A stretch of DNA of 64,000 nucleotides from Gaiellales bacterium (lineage in GTDB: Bacteria; Actinomycetota; Thermoleophilia; Gaiellales; JAICJC01): contig DASUHM010000075.1 in the NCBI GenBank assembly GCA_036273515.1, positions 62,001-126,000 of the forward strand. The letters are read 5' to 3'. Shown here piece after piece: positions 1-7,874 of the stretch; position 1 is the stretch's first letter, and each line of letters begins with the position of its first letter. Both the position numbers and the translations under genes were made by a program. Below the pieces are notes generated by a model. The model was not told the origin of the DNA. It searched no databases and worked only from the letters and a program-made list of their open reading frames with translations.

Positions 1-224
1 ACGGCGACCGTGTAGCCGTGGCGGGTGAACTCCTCGGTCTGCTCGGCGACGAGCTCGAGCAGCGGCGCCGCCACCTCGTCCGGGTAGTCGCCGGAGGGGA
101 GCTGGATCGCGCCCCAGCCGGCCGACTCGAGCGCGGCCAGGCCGTCGATCCCGCGGGCCGCCGGGTTCACCAGCTCGTCCGCGATCAGGGCCACCCGGTA
201 GCCGCGCGCGTCGCCCGCGTCCAC
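1..224 (-). CDS. Hypothetical protein, 3' part beyond window
   Basis: The reverse strand reads an open frame from a GTG at 224 to the window edge (about 74 residues seen). It begins VDAGDARGYRVALIADELVN and ends in an acidic helix-like stretch. The start lies three bases after the stop of the TudS-like gene upstream, so the two are probably co-transcribed. I do not recognise a family and the C-terminus is missing, so no function is given. Confidence 0.5.
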   Translation of the reverse strand, partial: MDAGDARGYRVALIADELVNPAARGIDGLAALESAGWGAIQLPSGDYPDEVAAPLLELVAEQTEEFTRHGYTVA

Positions 225-227
225 CGC

Positions 228-770
228 TCAGGCCTCCAGGAGCGCGACGATGCTCTCGAGCTCGCCCGGGCCGTGGTGGTCGGGCAGCTGGTGGGTGATC
301 CCGGTCGCGCGCGGCATCGGCACACCCCGCTCGGCCAGCTCGGCGGAGAGCTCGTCGATGAAGATGCCGCTCCCGGGCGTGAGCTCGTCGGCGCCGTCCG
401 GCCACTCCGGCCGGCCGCCCCGCTCCGGGTCGGAGCTCGTGACGTGCACGCCCATCGAGGGGCTGCCCTCGAGCCCGACGAGGACGACCTCGTCGCCCGC
501 GCGGACGTGCACCTCGATGGCCCCGGCGACGCCTTTGGCGATCCGCCGGCAGTGGCGCCGGTAGGCGGACGTGTCGAGCTGCTCGCGCACCGCCCAGAAC
601 CGGTTCAGGCCCGTGAAGGCGAGCTCGGGACAGGGCATCTGCTGGATCTGCCAGCCCCGCTCGCGAAGCGCCGCCACGAGCGGCGAGTACACCCCGGGGC
701 AGCGGGCGCCGCCGCTGCACTTGGAGTTCTGGTTCAGCAGGCAGTGGGCGACGAACGCAACTCCGGGCAT
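228..770 (-). CDS. TudS-related (DUF523-like) putative desulfidase
   Basis: About 180 residues from the ATG at 770. The N-terminus MPGVAFVAHCLLNQNSK, followed by GGARCPG and QMPCPE, is the signature of the TudS-related family (CD3072 type), proteins related to the [4Fe-4S] thiouracil desulfidase TudS. Two of the usual cysteines are seen (Cys10 in HCLLN and the Cys of MPCPE). The third expected position, normally in an SPSCG motif, reads SPSMG here, so a methionine replaces the cysteine. The family match is from memory of motifs; the chemistry is not established for this subgroup. An unrecognised gene follows 3 bases downstream. An upstream in-frame ATG at 827 would add 19 residues but lacks family similarity. 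Confidence 0.7.
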   Translation of the reverse strand: MPGVAFVAHCLLNQNSKCSGGARCPGVYSPLVAALRERGWQIQQMPCPELAFTGLNRFWAVREQLDTSAYRRHCRRIAKGVAGAIEVHVRAGDEVVLVGLEGSPSMGVHVTSSDPERGGRPEWPDGADELTPGSGIFIDELSAELAERGVPMPRATGITHQLPDHHGPGELESIVALLEA

Positions 771-941
771 GCGTCGAGTATAGGTCTGGCCGCTCGGTAC
801 GCTGCCTGCCATCGCCCACGACCACACGCTCTACGACCGTGTCGGCGGCCTCCGCGCCGGCGACGCCGCGCCGCCGGACGTCGAGCACTGCTCACGTACT
901 TCCGCGACGCGTCCACGATGTCGTGAACCGGCCGGCGTGAC

Positions 942-2414
942 CTACGGCTTGTAGCCGGGCGGCGGCGGCCGGCATTCGCGGGCCGTCAGCCGGCGCATGT
1001 GGGCGAGCTCGCCCGCCTGCGACGGCTCGCCGGCGATGTTGCGCAGCTCGTACGGATCGGTCTTCAGGTTGTAGAGCTCCTGGTATCCGCCGGTGTACCG
1101 GGCGTACATCCAGCCGATGCCGCGGATGCCGCAGAAGGCGGGCGCGAGCGAGGGCGGGTTCCCGTTCATGTGCTCGAGCAGGAACTGCGTCCGCCACGGC
1201 CGGACGGACTGCTGGTGCTGCAGGAACGGCAGGAAGCTGCGGCCCTCGACGGCGGGGTGGGACGCGCCCGCGATCGCGGCCAGCGTCGGCGCCCAGTCGG
1301 TGTTCACGATCAGATGGTGGTCGGTCGACGGATGGGTCGTGTCCGGCTCGTAGCGGACGACGAGCGGCACCCGCAGCGCCTCGTCGTAGGGCACCTGCTT
1401 GCTGCCGACCGTGAGCCGGTGCTCGCCCCAGCTGACGCCATTGTCCGACGCGAACAGGATCACGCTGTGCGCGAGCCGATGCGTGGCGCGCAGGGACGCG
1501 ACGATGTTCCCGACCTCGTTGTCGACCGTGATCAGCGTCTGGTACTCCGCTTGGCGCTGGGCCATGATCTGGGCGTTCTCGATGCCGTCGAAGCGGCCGA
1601 GCCGGCGGATCCACGGCGGCTTGTCGGAGACGTCCTTCTCGTTGTAGCTCGGCGGCCGGTACGGCTTCAGGTTGGCGAACCGGTTCGCGTACTTGTGCTG
1701 CGGGAACGACGGCAGGTGCGGGGCGTACGGCGCGTAGTAGACGAACACCGGCTGCTTCGCCGGGGCCGAGTCGATGAAGTCGGCCGCCGCGTTTCCGAAG
1801 TACTTGGTCGAGTAGGTCGAGACCTCGCGCTTCAGCCGGCAGGCCGGCCGGCCGGGGCAGCGGTGGGGGGCGTTCGTGAACACGTAGTAGGGGTGGTACT
1901 GCGGCTCGTAGTCGAAGGCGACCCAGCGGCTCCACCCGGGCGGGACGCCGCCCGTGTACGAGTTCAGGTACTTGCCGAAGAGACCGGTCTGGTATCCGGC
2001 CGCCTGCAGCCACGTGGCGAGCGTCGAGCGGTCGTCTCCGGACTTCCGGAAGATCGGCGCGCCGCCGTGCGGCGGATGGTTGTCGTAGACGTGCGTCGTG
2101 TGCGCGTAGTTGCCGGTCAGGATCGTCGCCCGGCTGGGGCAACACAGCGAGTCCGAGACGAACGAGTTGGCGAACGTCACGCCGTGGTGCACGAGCAGCT
2201 TCTGGACGTTCGGCATCGACCAGAGCGTGTCCCAGCGCTGGTCGTCGGTGAGGATGATCACGATGTTGGTGCGCTTCGTCGTGGCAACGACGTAGTGGCG
2301 CGGGCTCCCAGCGCCGCCGCCGTCCGCGATCCTGGTCGTCGCGAGCACCGCAGCGGCCGCCACCAGCACGGCCACCACGAGCGCAATCCGCGTGCCGCGC
2401 CGGCTCGGCTTCAT
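942..2414 (-). CDS. Secreted or membrane-anchored sulfatase
   Basis: About 490 residues from the ATG at 2414. A basic N-terminus (MKPSRRGTR) and a hydrophobic stretch to about residue 26 look like a signal peptide or anchor, so the catalytic domain should face outside. TNIVIILTDDQRWDT provides the metal-binding Asp pair (about residues 57-58). CCPSR at about residue 91 fits the CxPxR motif in which Cys becomes formylglycine. Family knowledge: type I sulfatases hydrolyse sulfate esters with Ca2+ and formylglycine. The substrate cannot be told. An in-frame start 14 codons upstream (2456) is possible. A TACCCT box ends 10 bases before 2414. Confidence 0.85.
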   Translation of the reverse strand: MKPSRRGTRIALVVAVLVAAAAVLATTRIADGGGAGSPRHYVVATTKRTNIVIILTDDQRWDTLWSMPNVQKLLVHHGVTFANSFVSDSLCCPSRATILTGNYAHTTHVYDNHPPHGGAPIFRKSGDDRSTLATWLQAAGYQTGLFGKYLNSYTGGVPPGWSRWVAFDYEPQYHPYYVFTNAPHRCPGRPACRLKREVSTYSTKYFGNAAADFIDSAPAKQPVFVYYAPYAPHLPSFPQHKYANRFANLKPYRPPSYNEKDVSDKPPWIRRLGRFDGIENAQIMAQRQAEYQTLITVDNEVGNIVASLRATHRLAHSVILFASDNGVSWGEHRLTVGSKQVPYDEALRVPLVVRYEPDTTHPSTDHHLIVNTDWAPTLAAIAGASHPAVEGRSFLPFLQHQQSVRPWRTQFLLEHMNGNPPSLAPAFCGIRGIGWMYARYTGGYQELYNLKTDPYELRNIAGEPSQAGELAHMRRLTARECRPPPPGYKP

Positions 2415-2501
2415 CGTGCGCAGGAGGGTACCCCGTGTCGCATCGGCTGGCGACACTCGCTGCCTCAGGGCATCAGGCCGGCCGCCCGTCCCGCGGGCGG
2501 C

Positions 2502-3533
2502 TCACGTGCGGCTCGATGCCGCCCACAGGTTGATGTCGCTCTCGGTCGCGTAGCGGTCGATCTCGGCCAGCTCGTCGTCGCTGAACCCGAGCCGCGCGAT
2601 CGCGCCGAGGTTGTCCTCGAGCTGGGGGATGCTGCTCGCGCCGATCAGGGTCGAGGTCACCCGCGAGTCGCGCAGCGTCCAGGCGAGTGCCATCTGGGCC
2701 AGCGTCTGGCCGCGGCCGGCGGCGACCTCGTTCAGGGCGCGCACCTTCGCCATCGTCCGCGCGGTGAGCAGGTCGGGCGAGAGCGAGTCGTCGCGGCTCG
2801 CCCGCGAGCCCTCCGGGATGCCGTTCAGGTAGCGGTCGGTCAGCATCCCCTGGGCGAGCGGCGAGAAGGTGATGCAGCCCATGCCCTCGTCCTCGAGCGC
2901 GTCCAGCAGGTCAGGCTCGATCCACCGGTTGAGCATCGAGTACGACGGCTGGTGGATCAGCGGCGGCACGCCCATGTCGCGGAGGATGGCCGCCGCCCGC
3001 CGGGTGGTCTCGGCGGAGTAGGACGAGATCCCGGCGTAGAGCGCCTTGCCGGACTTGACCGCGCTCGCAAGCGCGCCCATCGTCTCCTCGAGCGGCGTCG
3101 CCGGGTCGAAGCGGTGGGAGTAGAAGATGTCGACGTAGTCGAGCCCGAGGCGGCCCAGGCTCTGGTCGAGGCTCGCGAGCAGGTACTTGCGCGAGCCGTG
3201 GTCGCCGTACGGGCCGGGCCACATGTCGTAGCCGGCCTTCGTCGAGATGACGAGCTCGTCGCGGAACGGTCGCAGGTCGCGCTCGAGCAGCCGGCCGAAG
3301 TTCTCCTCGGCCGAGCCGTAGGGCGGGCCGTAGTTGTTCGCGAGGTCGAAGTGGGTGACGCCCAGGTCGAACGCGCGGCGGACGATCGCGGCGCTCGTGT
3401 CGAGCGGCCGGTCGTGGCCGAAGTTGTGCCACAGGCCGAGCGACACGGCGGGCAGGTCGAGGCCGCTTCGCCCGCAGCGGCGGTAGGTCATGTGCTCGTA
3501 GCGGTCGGGGGCCGGCTCGTAGCGCGTGACCAT
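2502..3533 (-). CDS. mgrA: Aldo/keto reductase, L-glyceraldehyde 3-phosphate reductase type
   Basis: About 343 residues, start ATG at 3533 (upstream in-frame codons look non-coding). The AKR catalytic tetrad is visible: Asp63 and Tyr68 in FDLANNYGP, Lys99 in ISTKAGYDM and His140 in YSHRFD. The segment YGPPYGSAEENFG and the C-terminal SSIPQLEDNL match the AKR14 (YghZ/Gpr) group, which reduces L-glyceraldehyde 3-phosphate and methylglyoxal-like aldehydes with NADPH. It is a soluble (beta/alpha)8 barrel. The subgroup call rests on overall similarity, not on a tested substrate. The gene stands alone between the sulfatase (same strand) and a divergently read secreted-protein gene. Confidence 0.85.
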   Translation of the reverse strand: MVTRYEPAPDRYEHMTYRRCGRSGLDLPAVSLGLWHNFGHDRPLDTSAAIVRRAFDLGVTHFDLANNYGPPYGSAEENFGRLLERDLRPFRDELVISTKAGYDMWPGPYGDHGSRKYLLASLDQSLGRLGLDYVDIFYSHRFDPATPLEETMGALASAVKSGKALYAGISSYSAETTRRAAAILRDMGVPPLIHQPSYSMLNRWIEPDLLDALEDEGMGCITFSPLAQGMLTDRYLNGIPEGSRASRDDSLSPDLLTARTMAKVRALNEVAAGRGQTLAQMALAWTLRDSRVTSTLIGASSIPQLEDNLGAIARLGFSDDELAEIDRYATESDINLWAASSRT

Positions 3534-3584
3534 GGCCGCGCAGGATAGCCAGCCCTCTCGGCAGCCCGCCCCGGGCCGAACATC

Positions 3585-3617
3585 GGGGACTGTCCCCGCC
3601 CGGCGGGGACAGTCCCC
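3585..3617. repeat. Palindromic intergenic repeat (GGGGACTGTCCCC pair)
   Basis: Two 13-bp palindromes, GGGGACTGTCCCC (3585-3597) and GGGGACAGTCCCC (3605-3617), are separated by 7 bases and are also reverse complements of each other, so the unit can fold as two small hairpins or one larger one. The same unit recurs at 16933-16967 and 49382-49414. It lies in the gap between two divergent genes. Confidence 0.8.
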
Positions 3618-3634
3618 ATCTCGGCCGCCTGACG

Positions 3635-3650
3635 CTAAAAACTGCCTAAG
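3635..3650. promoter_or_regulatory. Putative OmpR-family direct-repeat site
   Basis: CTAAA-AACTGC-CTAAG: two 5-base half-sites with 11-bp periodicity. The spacer also matches the site at 10850-10876 (read on the opposite strand as CTAAG-AACTGT-CTGAG). It lies about 60-75 bases upstream of a possible promoter (TTGCGC at 3678-3683, CATAGT at 3701-3706) for the secreted protein at 3764. Assignment to the MprA-like regulator at 8798 is inference from the matching site in that gene's own promoter. Confidence 0.4.
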
Positions 3651-3763
3651 AATGCGGCTTTCGGACCGTTTTGGCGTTGCGCGCGGCCCCGGGGGTGGCG
3701 CATAGTGGAAGGCAGTGTCCCGGGATGGACACCGGGGATGAATCCCTGCTCGAGGAGGATGTG

Positions 3764-4486
3764 GTGAGCACACGCATGAAGCGCCGGATCGCGATCGCAG
3801 CGGTGGCGCTCGGCGTCGCCGGGCTGGGCGGAACGGCCCTCGCCACGTCCTCCTCGGGCGGCAACTCGTTCTTCGACGATGTCGCGCACCGCCTCGGCGT
3901 GTCGCCGGCGAAGCTCCAGAGCGCCGTCAACGGCGCGCTGGCCGACCGGCTCGACCAGCTCGTCAAGCAGGGCAAGCTGACTCGCGCACAGGCCGACGCG
4001 ATCCTGAAGCAGGCAAAGGCCCATGCCGGCGCCTTCCCGTTCGGCGACTTCGGCCACCACCGCTTCGGCGGGCCGGGCCACTTCGGCTTCCACCGCGGGT
4101 TCGGGCCGGGGCCGTTCTTCGGGCCGGGGCCGATGGGCGGGCCGCTCGCGGGCGTCGCCAAGTACCTGGGCGTCTCGACCGATGAGCTGATCAAGGAGCT
4201 GCGCTCGGGCAAGACGCCGGCCGCGATCGCCGAGGCCAAGGGCAAGTCCGTGAGCGGGCTCGAGTCCGCCATGGTCGCGCCGATCAAGTCGCACCTCGAC
4301 TCCGCGGTGAAGGACGGGCGCATGACGAAGGCGCAGGAGCAGCAGGCGCTTCGCATGATCACCAGGGGGATCGACGGCTTCGTCACCCACGGCTTCCACT
4401 TCCGCATGCGGATGGATCACGGCTGGGGGGACGATCGCAGCAGCGGCCACGGCAGCTCCGCGGCAGCGGCCGCCTCCGGCCTCTGA
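3764..4486 (+). CDS. Secreted protein with helical repeats and Gly/Phe/His/Pro-rich linker
   Basis: About 240 residues. GAGGAGG at 3752-3758 favours the GTG at 3764; an ATG at 3776 is the alternative. MKRRIAIAAVALGVAGLGGTALA is a clear signal peptide. Two similar helical modules follow, each with LGVS...L and ...G.LT.AQ.. patterns (about 35-75 and 140-200), resembling DUF2680-type small secreted proteins. Between them lies a low-complexity linker with repeated FG, GPG and HH (about residues 80-130). A second His/Met-rich segment and an Ala/Ser tail end the protein. Function unknown; histidines could bind metal. The upstream OmpR-type repeat suggests control by an envelope-stress regulator (inference). 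Confidence 0.75.
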   Translation: MSTRMKRRIAIAAVALGVAGLGGTALATSSSGGNSFFDDVAHRLGVSPAKLQSAVNGALADRLDQLVKQGKLTRAQADAILKQAKAHAGAFPFGDFGHHRFGGPGHFGFHRGFGPGPFFGPGPMGGPLAGVAKYLGVSTDELIKELRSGKTPAAIAEAKGKSVSGLESAMVAPIKSHLDSAVKDGRMTKAQEQQALRMITRGIDGFVTHGFHFRMRMDHGWGDDRSSGHGSSAAAAASGL

Positions 4487-4487
4487 G

Positions 4488-4895
4488 CTACTCGGTCGCG
4501 GGCACGAGCACCGTCGCCTCGCCGTCGACGACGAGCGTCTCGCCGACCCAGGCCCGGGTCGCGAGCGTCGCCCGCCGCCGGGCGGCGTCCCAGGCCGTGA
4601 CGGCGACCTCGCAGCGCACGTCGTCGCCGGGCCGCACCGGCGCCGTGAAGCGCAGCTTCTGCCCCAGGTAGATCGTGCCCGGCCCGGGCAGCTCGCCCGC
4701 GAGCAGGGCCGAGAAGAACGCGGCCGTCAGCATCCCGTGCGCGACCCGGCCGCCGAAGGGCGTCGTGGCCGCGTAGGCGTCGTCCAGGTGGACGGGGTTT
4801 CGGTCGCCGGAGACGCCGGCGAACGCCTCGATGGCCGCGTCGTCCACGTGGAAGGTGCGCTCGGCCCGCCGGCCGATCTCGGGATCGCCGGCCAT
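4488..4895 (-). CDS. MaoC-like (R)-specific enoyl-CoA hydratase
   Basis: 135 residues from the ATG at 4895. The hot-dog-fold hydratase motif is clear: FAGVSGDRNPVHLDDAYA followed by GGRVAHGML, with the Asp and His typical of (R)-hydratases (PhaJ/MaoC) that add water to trans-2-enoyl-CoA. The length fits a single-domain PhaJ-type enzyme. Its start is 2 bases from the stop of the dienelactone hydrolase upstream on the same strand, so they are probably one transcript. Its stop lies one base from the stop of the convergent secreted-protein gene. Confidence 0.85.
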   Translation of the reverse strand: MAGDPEIGRRAERTFHVDDAAIEAFAGVSGDRNPVHLDDAYAATTPFGGRVAHGMLTAAFFSALLAGELPGPGTIYLGQKLRFTAPVRPGDDVRCEVAVTAWDAARRRATLATRAWVGETLVVDGEATVLVPATE

Positions 4896-4897
4896 CG

Positions 4898-5653
4898 TCA
4901 GCCGAGGTGCTCCGCCAGGAACCCGAGCGTGCGCGCCCAGGCGTCGCGTGACGCCCGCACGCGATACGAGGGCCGGGTGTCGTTGAAGAAGGCGTGCGGT
5001 GCGCCGGGGTAGACGCGGTGGACGAACGGCTTGCCGGCGGCGGCCATCGCGTCGGCGAAGGCGGGCACCGCGGCGGTGATCGGGTCCTTCGCGCCGTAGA
5101 TGCCGAGCATGGGGGAGGAGATCGCGCCGGCCCCTTCGGCCGGCGGCGGCGTGCCGTAGTAGACGACGGTCGCGCGGACGTCGTCGGCGTCGCAGGCGAG
5201 CAGCCCGCCCAGCCCGCCGCCGAGGCAAAAGCCGACCGTGCCGATCTGGCCGTTGCAGTCGGGGTGGTCGAGCAGGCGCTCGACGGCGCCGCGCAGGTCG
5301 TCGACGAAGCGCTCCGGCGCGTGCATGCCGGCGAAGACGGCCCGCCGCGACTCCTCGATCCGCTCCCGCTCGGTCTCCGGCATGGCCTTCAGGCCGCGCT
5401 CGCGCACCTCCCGGTTGCCGAGGCCGCCGGGCGGGAGCGTGTCGGTGAAGCGCTTGAGCGCGTCGATCCGGTCGGGTGCGAGCTCCGCGGGCCGCGCGCC
5501 GCCGTGCGCGTAGAGGTCGGGCACGAAGGCCAGGTATCCGGCCGACGCGATCCGCCCGGCGACGTCGCGGATGTGGGCGTCCACGCCCCACGCCTCGTGG
5601 ATCACGATGACGGCCGGAAGCGCGCCGCGGGCGGCCGCCGGCCGCACCATCAT
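4898..5653 (-). CDS. Dienelactone hydrolase family protein
   Basis: About 251 residues from the first in-frame ATG (5653). The catalytic Cys-Asp-His set is seen: GFCLGGG (nucleophile Cys), GAKDPITAAV (Asp) and PGAPHAFFND (His). The family hydrolyses dienelactones or related esters in the cytosol. Homologous-looking residues continue upstream of 5653 (EHSISHTTYSRNGNGGAVEA), and a strong purine-rich site TCAGGGGGGA (complement of 5721-5730) lies 20-odd codons upstream with no ATG, GTG or TTG behind it. The true start may therefore be a rare codon such as GTC near 5719. It is transcribed divergently from a MarR gene and followed by the MaoC hydratase. Confidence 0.8.
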   Translation of the reverse strand: MMVRPAAARGALPAVIVIHEAWGVDAHIRDVAGRIASAGYLAFVPDLYAHGGARPAELAPDRIDALKRFTDTLPPGGLGNREVRERGLKAMPETERERIEESRRAVFAGMHAPERFVDDLRGAVERLLDHPDCNGQIGTVGFCLGGGLGGLLACDADDVRATVVYYGTPPPAEGAGAISSPMLGIYGAKDPITAAVPAFADAMAAAGKPFVHRVYPGAPHAFFNDTRPSYRVRASRDAWARTLGFLAEHLG

Positions 5654-5752
5654 CGCCTCGACGGCGCCCCCGTTGCCGTTGCGCGAATAGGTCGTATGCG
5701 AGATCGAGTGTTCGACGACTTCCCCCCTGAGTCGTGAGCCGAACGCGATGCA

Positions 5753-5797
5753 GCATAGCAGCAAAAGCTTGCATGCTGCAAGCAACCTTGCTAGGTT
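5753..5797. promoter_or_regulatory. Overlapping divergent promoters with 7-3-7 palindrome
   Basis: Plus strand: TTGCAT (5769-5774), 17 bases, TAGGTT (5792-5797), then 6 bases to the GTG of the MarR gene. Minus strand: TTGCAG (complement of 5776-5781), 17 bases, TATGCT (complement of 5753-5758), reading toward the dienelactone hydrolase. GCTTGCA-TGC-TGCAAGC (5767-5783) is a perfect inverted repeat across both -35 boxes. It is the natural operator for the adjacent MarR protein, which would then control both directions. Confidence 0.6.
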
Positions 5798-5803
5798 GAG
5801 ACC

Positions 5804-6280
5804 GTGACACTGGCCGACGACCCGACCCAGCGCGACGACCTCACCCGCATCGGCGAGGCGCTCGCAACGGTGTTCCGGGCCGGGCATGCGGCCCGCCTGC
5901 ACGAGCGCGTTGCCGAGGAGGCGGGCGTCGCGGTCGACCGCACCGGGTTCGTGCTGCTCGCCAAGGCGATGCGGGAGCCGGCCCGGATCTCGCAGCTGGC
6001 CGAGCGCATCGGCCTCGACATCTCGACGACGAGCCGCAAGGTGGCCGAGCTCGAGGCGGCCGGCCTCGTCGTCCGCAGGCACGACCCCGGCGACCGGCGC
6101 GCGGCGGTCGTGTCGACCACGGCGCCCGGCGACGAGCTCGTCGCCCGCGTCCGCGAGGCGCGCAACCGCGCGTTCGGGCAGATGCTCTCGGGATGGGCGG
6201 CGGCCGACAAGGCTCGCCTCGCCGACCTGCTCGAGCGGCTGGTGGAGGACATCGAACGGCAGGGAGGACTGAGTGGCTGA
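5804..6280 (+). CDS. MarR-family transcriptional regulator
   Basis: 158 residues from GTG at 5804. The winged helix is seen as RISQLAERIGLDISTTSRKV with the wing DPGDRRAAVV (about residues 65-105); helices at both ends would form the dimer interface. There is no ribosome binding site, and a -10 box ends 6 bases before the GTG, so a leaderless message is likely. It overlaps the following MFS exporter by 8 bases, the classic regulator-pump pair, and is divergent from the dienelactone hydrolase with a palindrome between. A small aromatic or lactone ligand is plausible but not shown. Confidence 0.9.
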   Translation: MTLADDPTQRDDLTRIGEALATVFRAGHAARLHERVAEEAGVAVDRTGFVLLAKAMREPARISQLAERIGLDISTTSRKVAELEAAGLVVRRHDPGDRRAAVVSTTAPGDELVARVREARNRAFGQMLSGWAAADKARLADLLERLVEDIERQGGLSG

Positions 6281-7874
6281 GCAGGGGGCAGGGCAGGTGC
6301 AACCGCGGGTCTACACCCACCGGCAGATCATGGTCATCCTCGGCGGGCTCATGCTGGGCATGCTGCTCGCGGCGCTCGACCAGACCATCGTCGCGACGGC
6401 GCTTCCGACCATCGTCGGCGACCTGGGCGGCCTGAACCACCTCTCGTGGGTGGTGACCGCATACCTCGTGGCGTCCACGGTGACGACGCCGCTCTACGGC
6501 AAGATCAGCGACCTCTACGGGCGCAAGAAGGTGTTCCAGTTCGCGATCGTCGTCTTCCTGATCGGGTCGGCGCTCGCGGGCCTCTCCCAGAACATGCCGG
6601 AGCTGATCGCGTTCCGCGGGCTCCAGGGCATCGGCGCCGGCGGTCTGATGACCCTCGCGATGACGATCATCGGCGACATCGTCCCGCCCCGCGAGCGCGG
6701 CCGCTACCAGGGCTACATGGGCGCCGTATTCGCCCTCGCGAGCGTGGTCGGCCCGCTGCTGGGGGGCTTCTTCGTCGACAACCTCTCGTGGCGCTGGGTG
6801 TTCTACGTGAACATCCCGGTGGGCGCCGTGGCGCTGGTCGTCACGAGCGTCGTGCTCGACCTGCCGCACCGGCGCGTCTCCCACAGCATCGACTACCTGG
6901 GCACCGCGCTCCTCGTCGGCGGCGTGGGGTCGGTGCTGCTGGCGGTGACGTGGGGCGGCACCGAGTACGCCTGGGGCTCGCCGACGATCGTCACCCTCGC
7001 GGTCGTCGGTTCCGTGCTCCTGGCCGCGTTCGTCGCCGTCGAGCGGCGCGTGGCCGAGCCGGTGCTGCCGCCGTACCTCTTCCGGAACCGGGTGTTCACG
7101 GTGGCGACGGCGACGATGTTCATCGTCGGCCTGGCGATGTTCGGCGGGATCATCTACCTGCCGCTGTTCCTGCAGGTCGTCACCGGCCGCAGCGCCACCA
7201 ACGCGGGGCTGCTCCTGCTGCCGCTGATCCTGGGGATCATGTTCACGGCCATCCTGTCGGGCCGGATCATCAGCCGCACCGGGCGCTACAAGGCCTTCCC
7301 GGTGGCCGGGATGCTGGTGATGGCGTTCGGCATGTACCTGCTCTCCACGATGGGCCAGACGACTTCGACGCTCGAGACCTCTGCCTACATGGCCGTCCTC
7401 GGCCTCGGCCTCGGCATGGTCATGCAGGTGCTCGTGCTCGCCGTCCAGAACGCCGTCGACAAGCGCGACCTGGGCACGGCGACCGGCGCGGCGACGTTCC
7501 TGCGCTCGATGGGCGGCTCGTTCGGCGTGGCGCTGTTCGGCGCCGTGCTCACGAACCAGCTGGCCTCGAACCTGCGCGAGCTGCTGCCGGGCGGCAGCCT
7601 GCCGCCGGGCGTCTCGCCGGACACGCTCAAGGGCAGCCCGGCGGCCATCCTCAGCCTGCCCGACGCGGTGCGCGGCCCGGTGATCGAGGCGTTCGCGAGG
7701 TCGATCGACACCGTGTTCCTGATCGGCGTCCCGATCGCGATCATCGGCTTCGCCATCGCGCTCCTGCTGCGCGAGGAGCCGCTGCGGACGACCGACGTCG
7801 GGCCGGAGGCGGTCATGGAGGTGGACCCGATGAACGTGGAGCCGCTCGAGGAGCGGGTCAGCAGCCCGAGCTGA
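6273..7874 (+). CDS. MFS drug exporter, DHA2 (EmrB/QacA) family
   Basis: 533 residues from GTG at 6273, inside the end of the MarR gene. About 14 hydrophobic segments are visible. The DHA2 landmarks are ALDQTIVATALPTIVGDLGG in TM1 and GKISDLYGRKKVF in the first cytoplasmic loop (motif A). FRGLQGIGAGGL and GPLLGGFFVDNLSWRWVFYVNIP follow. These proteins export drugs or other organic compounds using the proton gradient. Translational coupling to MarR suggests induction by the exported compound. The 3' end overlaps the convergent amidase gene by 17 bases. Confidence 0.92.
   Translation: MAEQGAGQVQPRVYTHRQIMVILGGLMLGMLLAALDQTIVATALPTIVGDLGGLNHLSWVVTAYLVASTVTTPLYGKISDLYGRKKVFQFAIVVFLIGSALAGLSQNMPELIAFRGLQGIGAGGLMTLAMTIIGDIVPPRERGRYQGYMGAVFALASVVGPLLGGFFVDNLSWRWVFYVNIPVGAVALVVTSVVLDLPHRRVSHSIDYLGTALLVGGVGSVLLAVTWGGTEYAWGSPTIVTLAVVGSVLLAAFVAVERRVAEPVLPPYLFRNRVFTVATATMFIVGLAMFGGIIYLPLFLQVVTGRSATNAGLLLLPLILGIMFTAILSGRIISRTGRYKAFPVAGMLVMAFGMYLLSTMGQTTSTLETSAYMAVLGLGLGMVMQVLVLAVQNAVDKRDLGTATGAATFLRSMGGSFGVALFGAVLTNQLASNLRELLPGGSLPPGVSPDTLKGSPAAILSLPDAVRGPVIEAFARSIDTVFLIGVPIAIIGFAIALLLREEPLRTTDVGPEAVMEVDPMNVEPLEERVSSPS

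Noticed and set aside
999-3548. An 849-codon open frame on the plus strand, and similar long frames opposite most genes
   Set aside because: It lies opposite the sulfatase and reductase genes and has the Arg/Ala/Gly/Val-heavy composition of GC-rich antisense frames, with no motifs.
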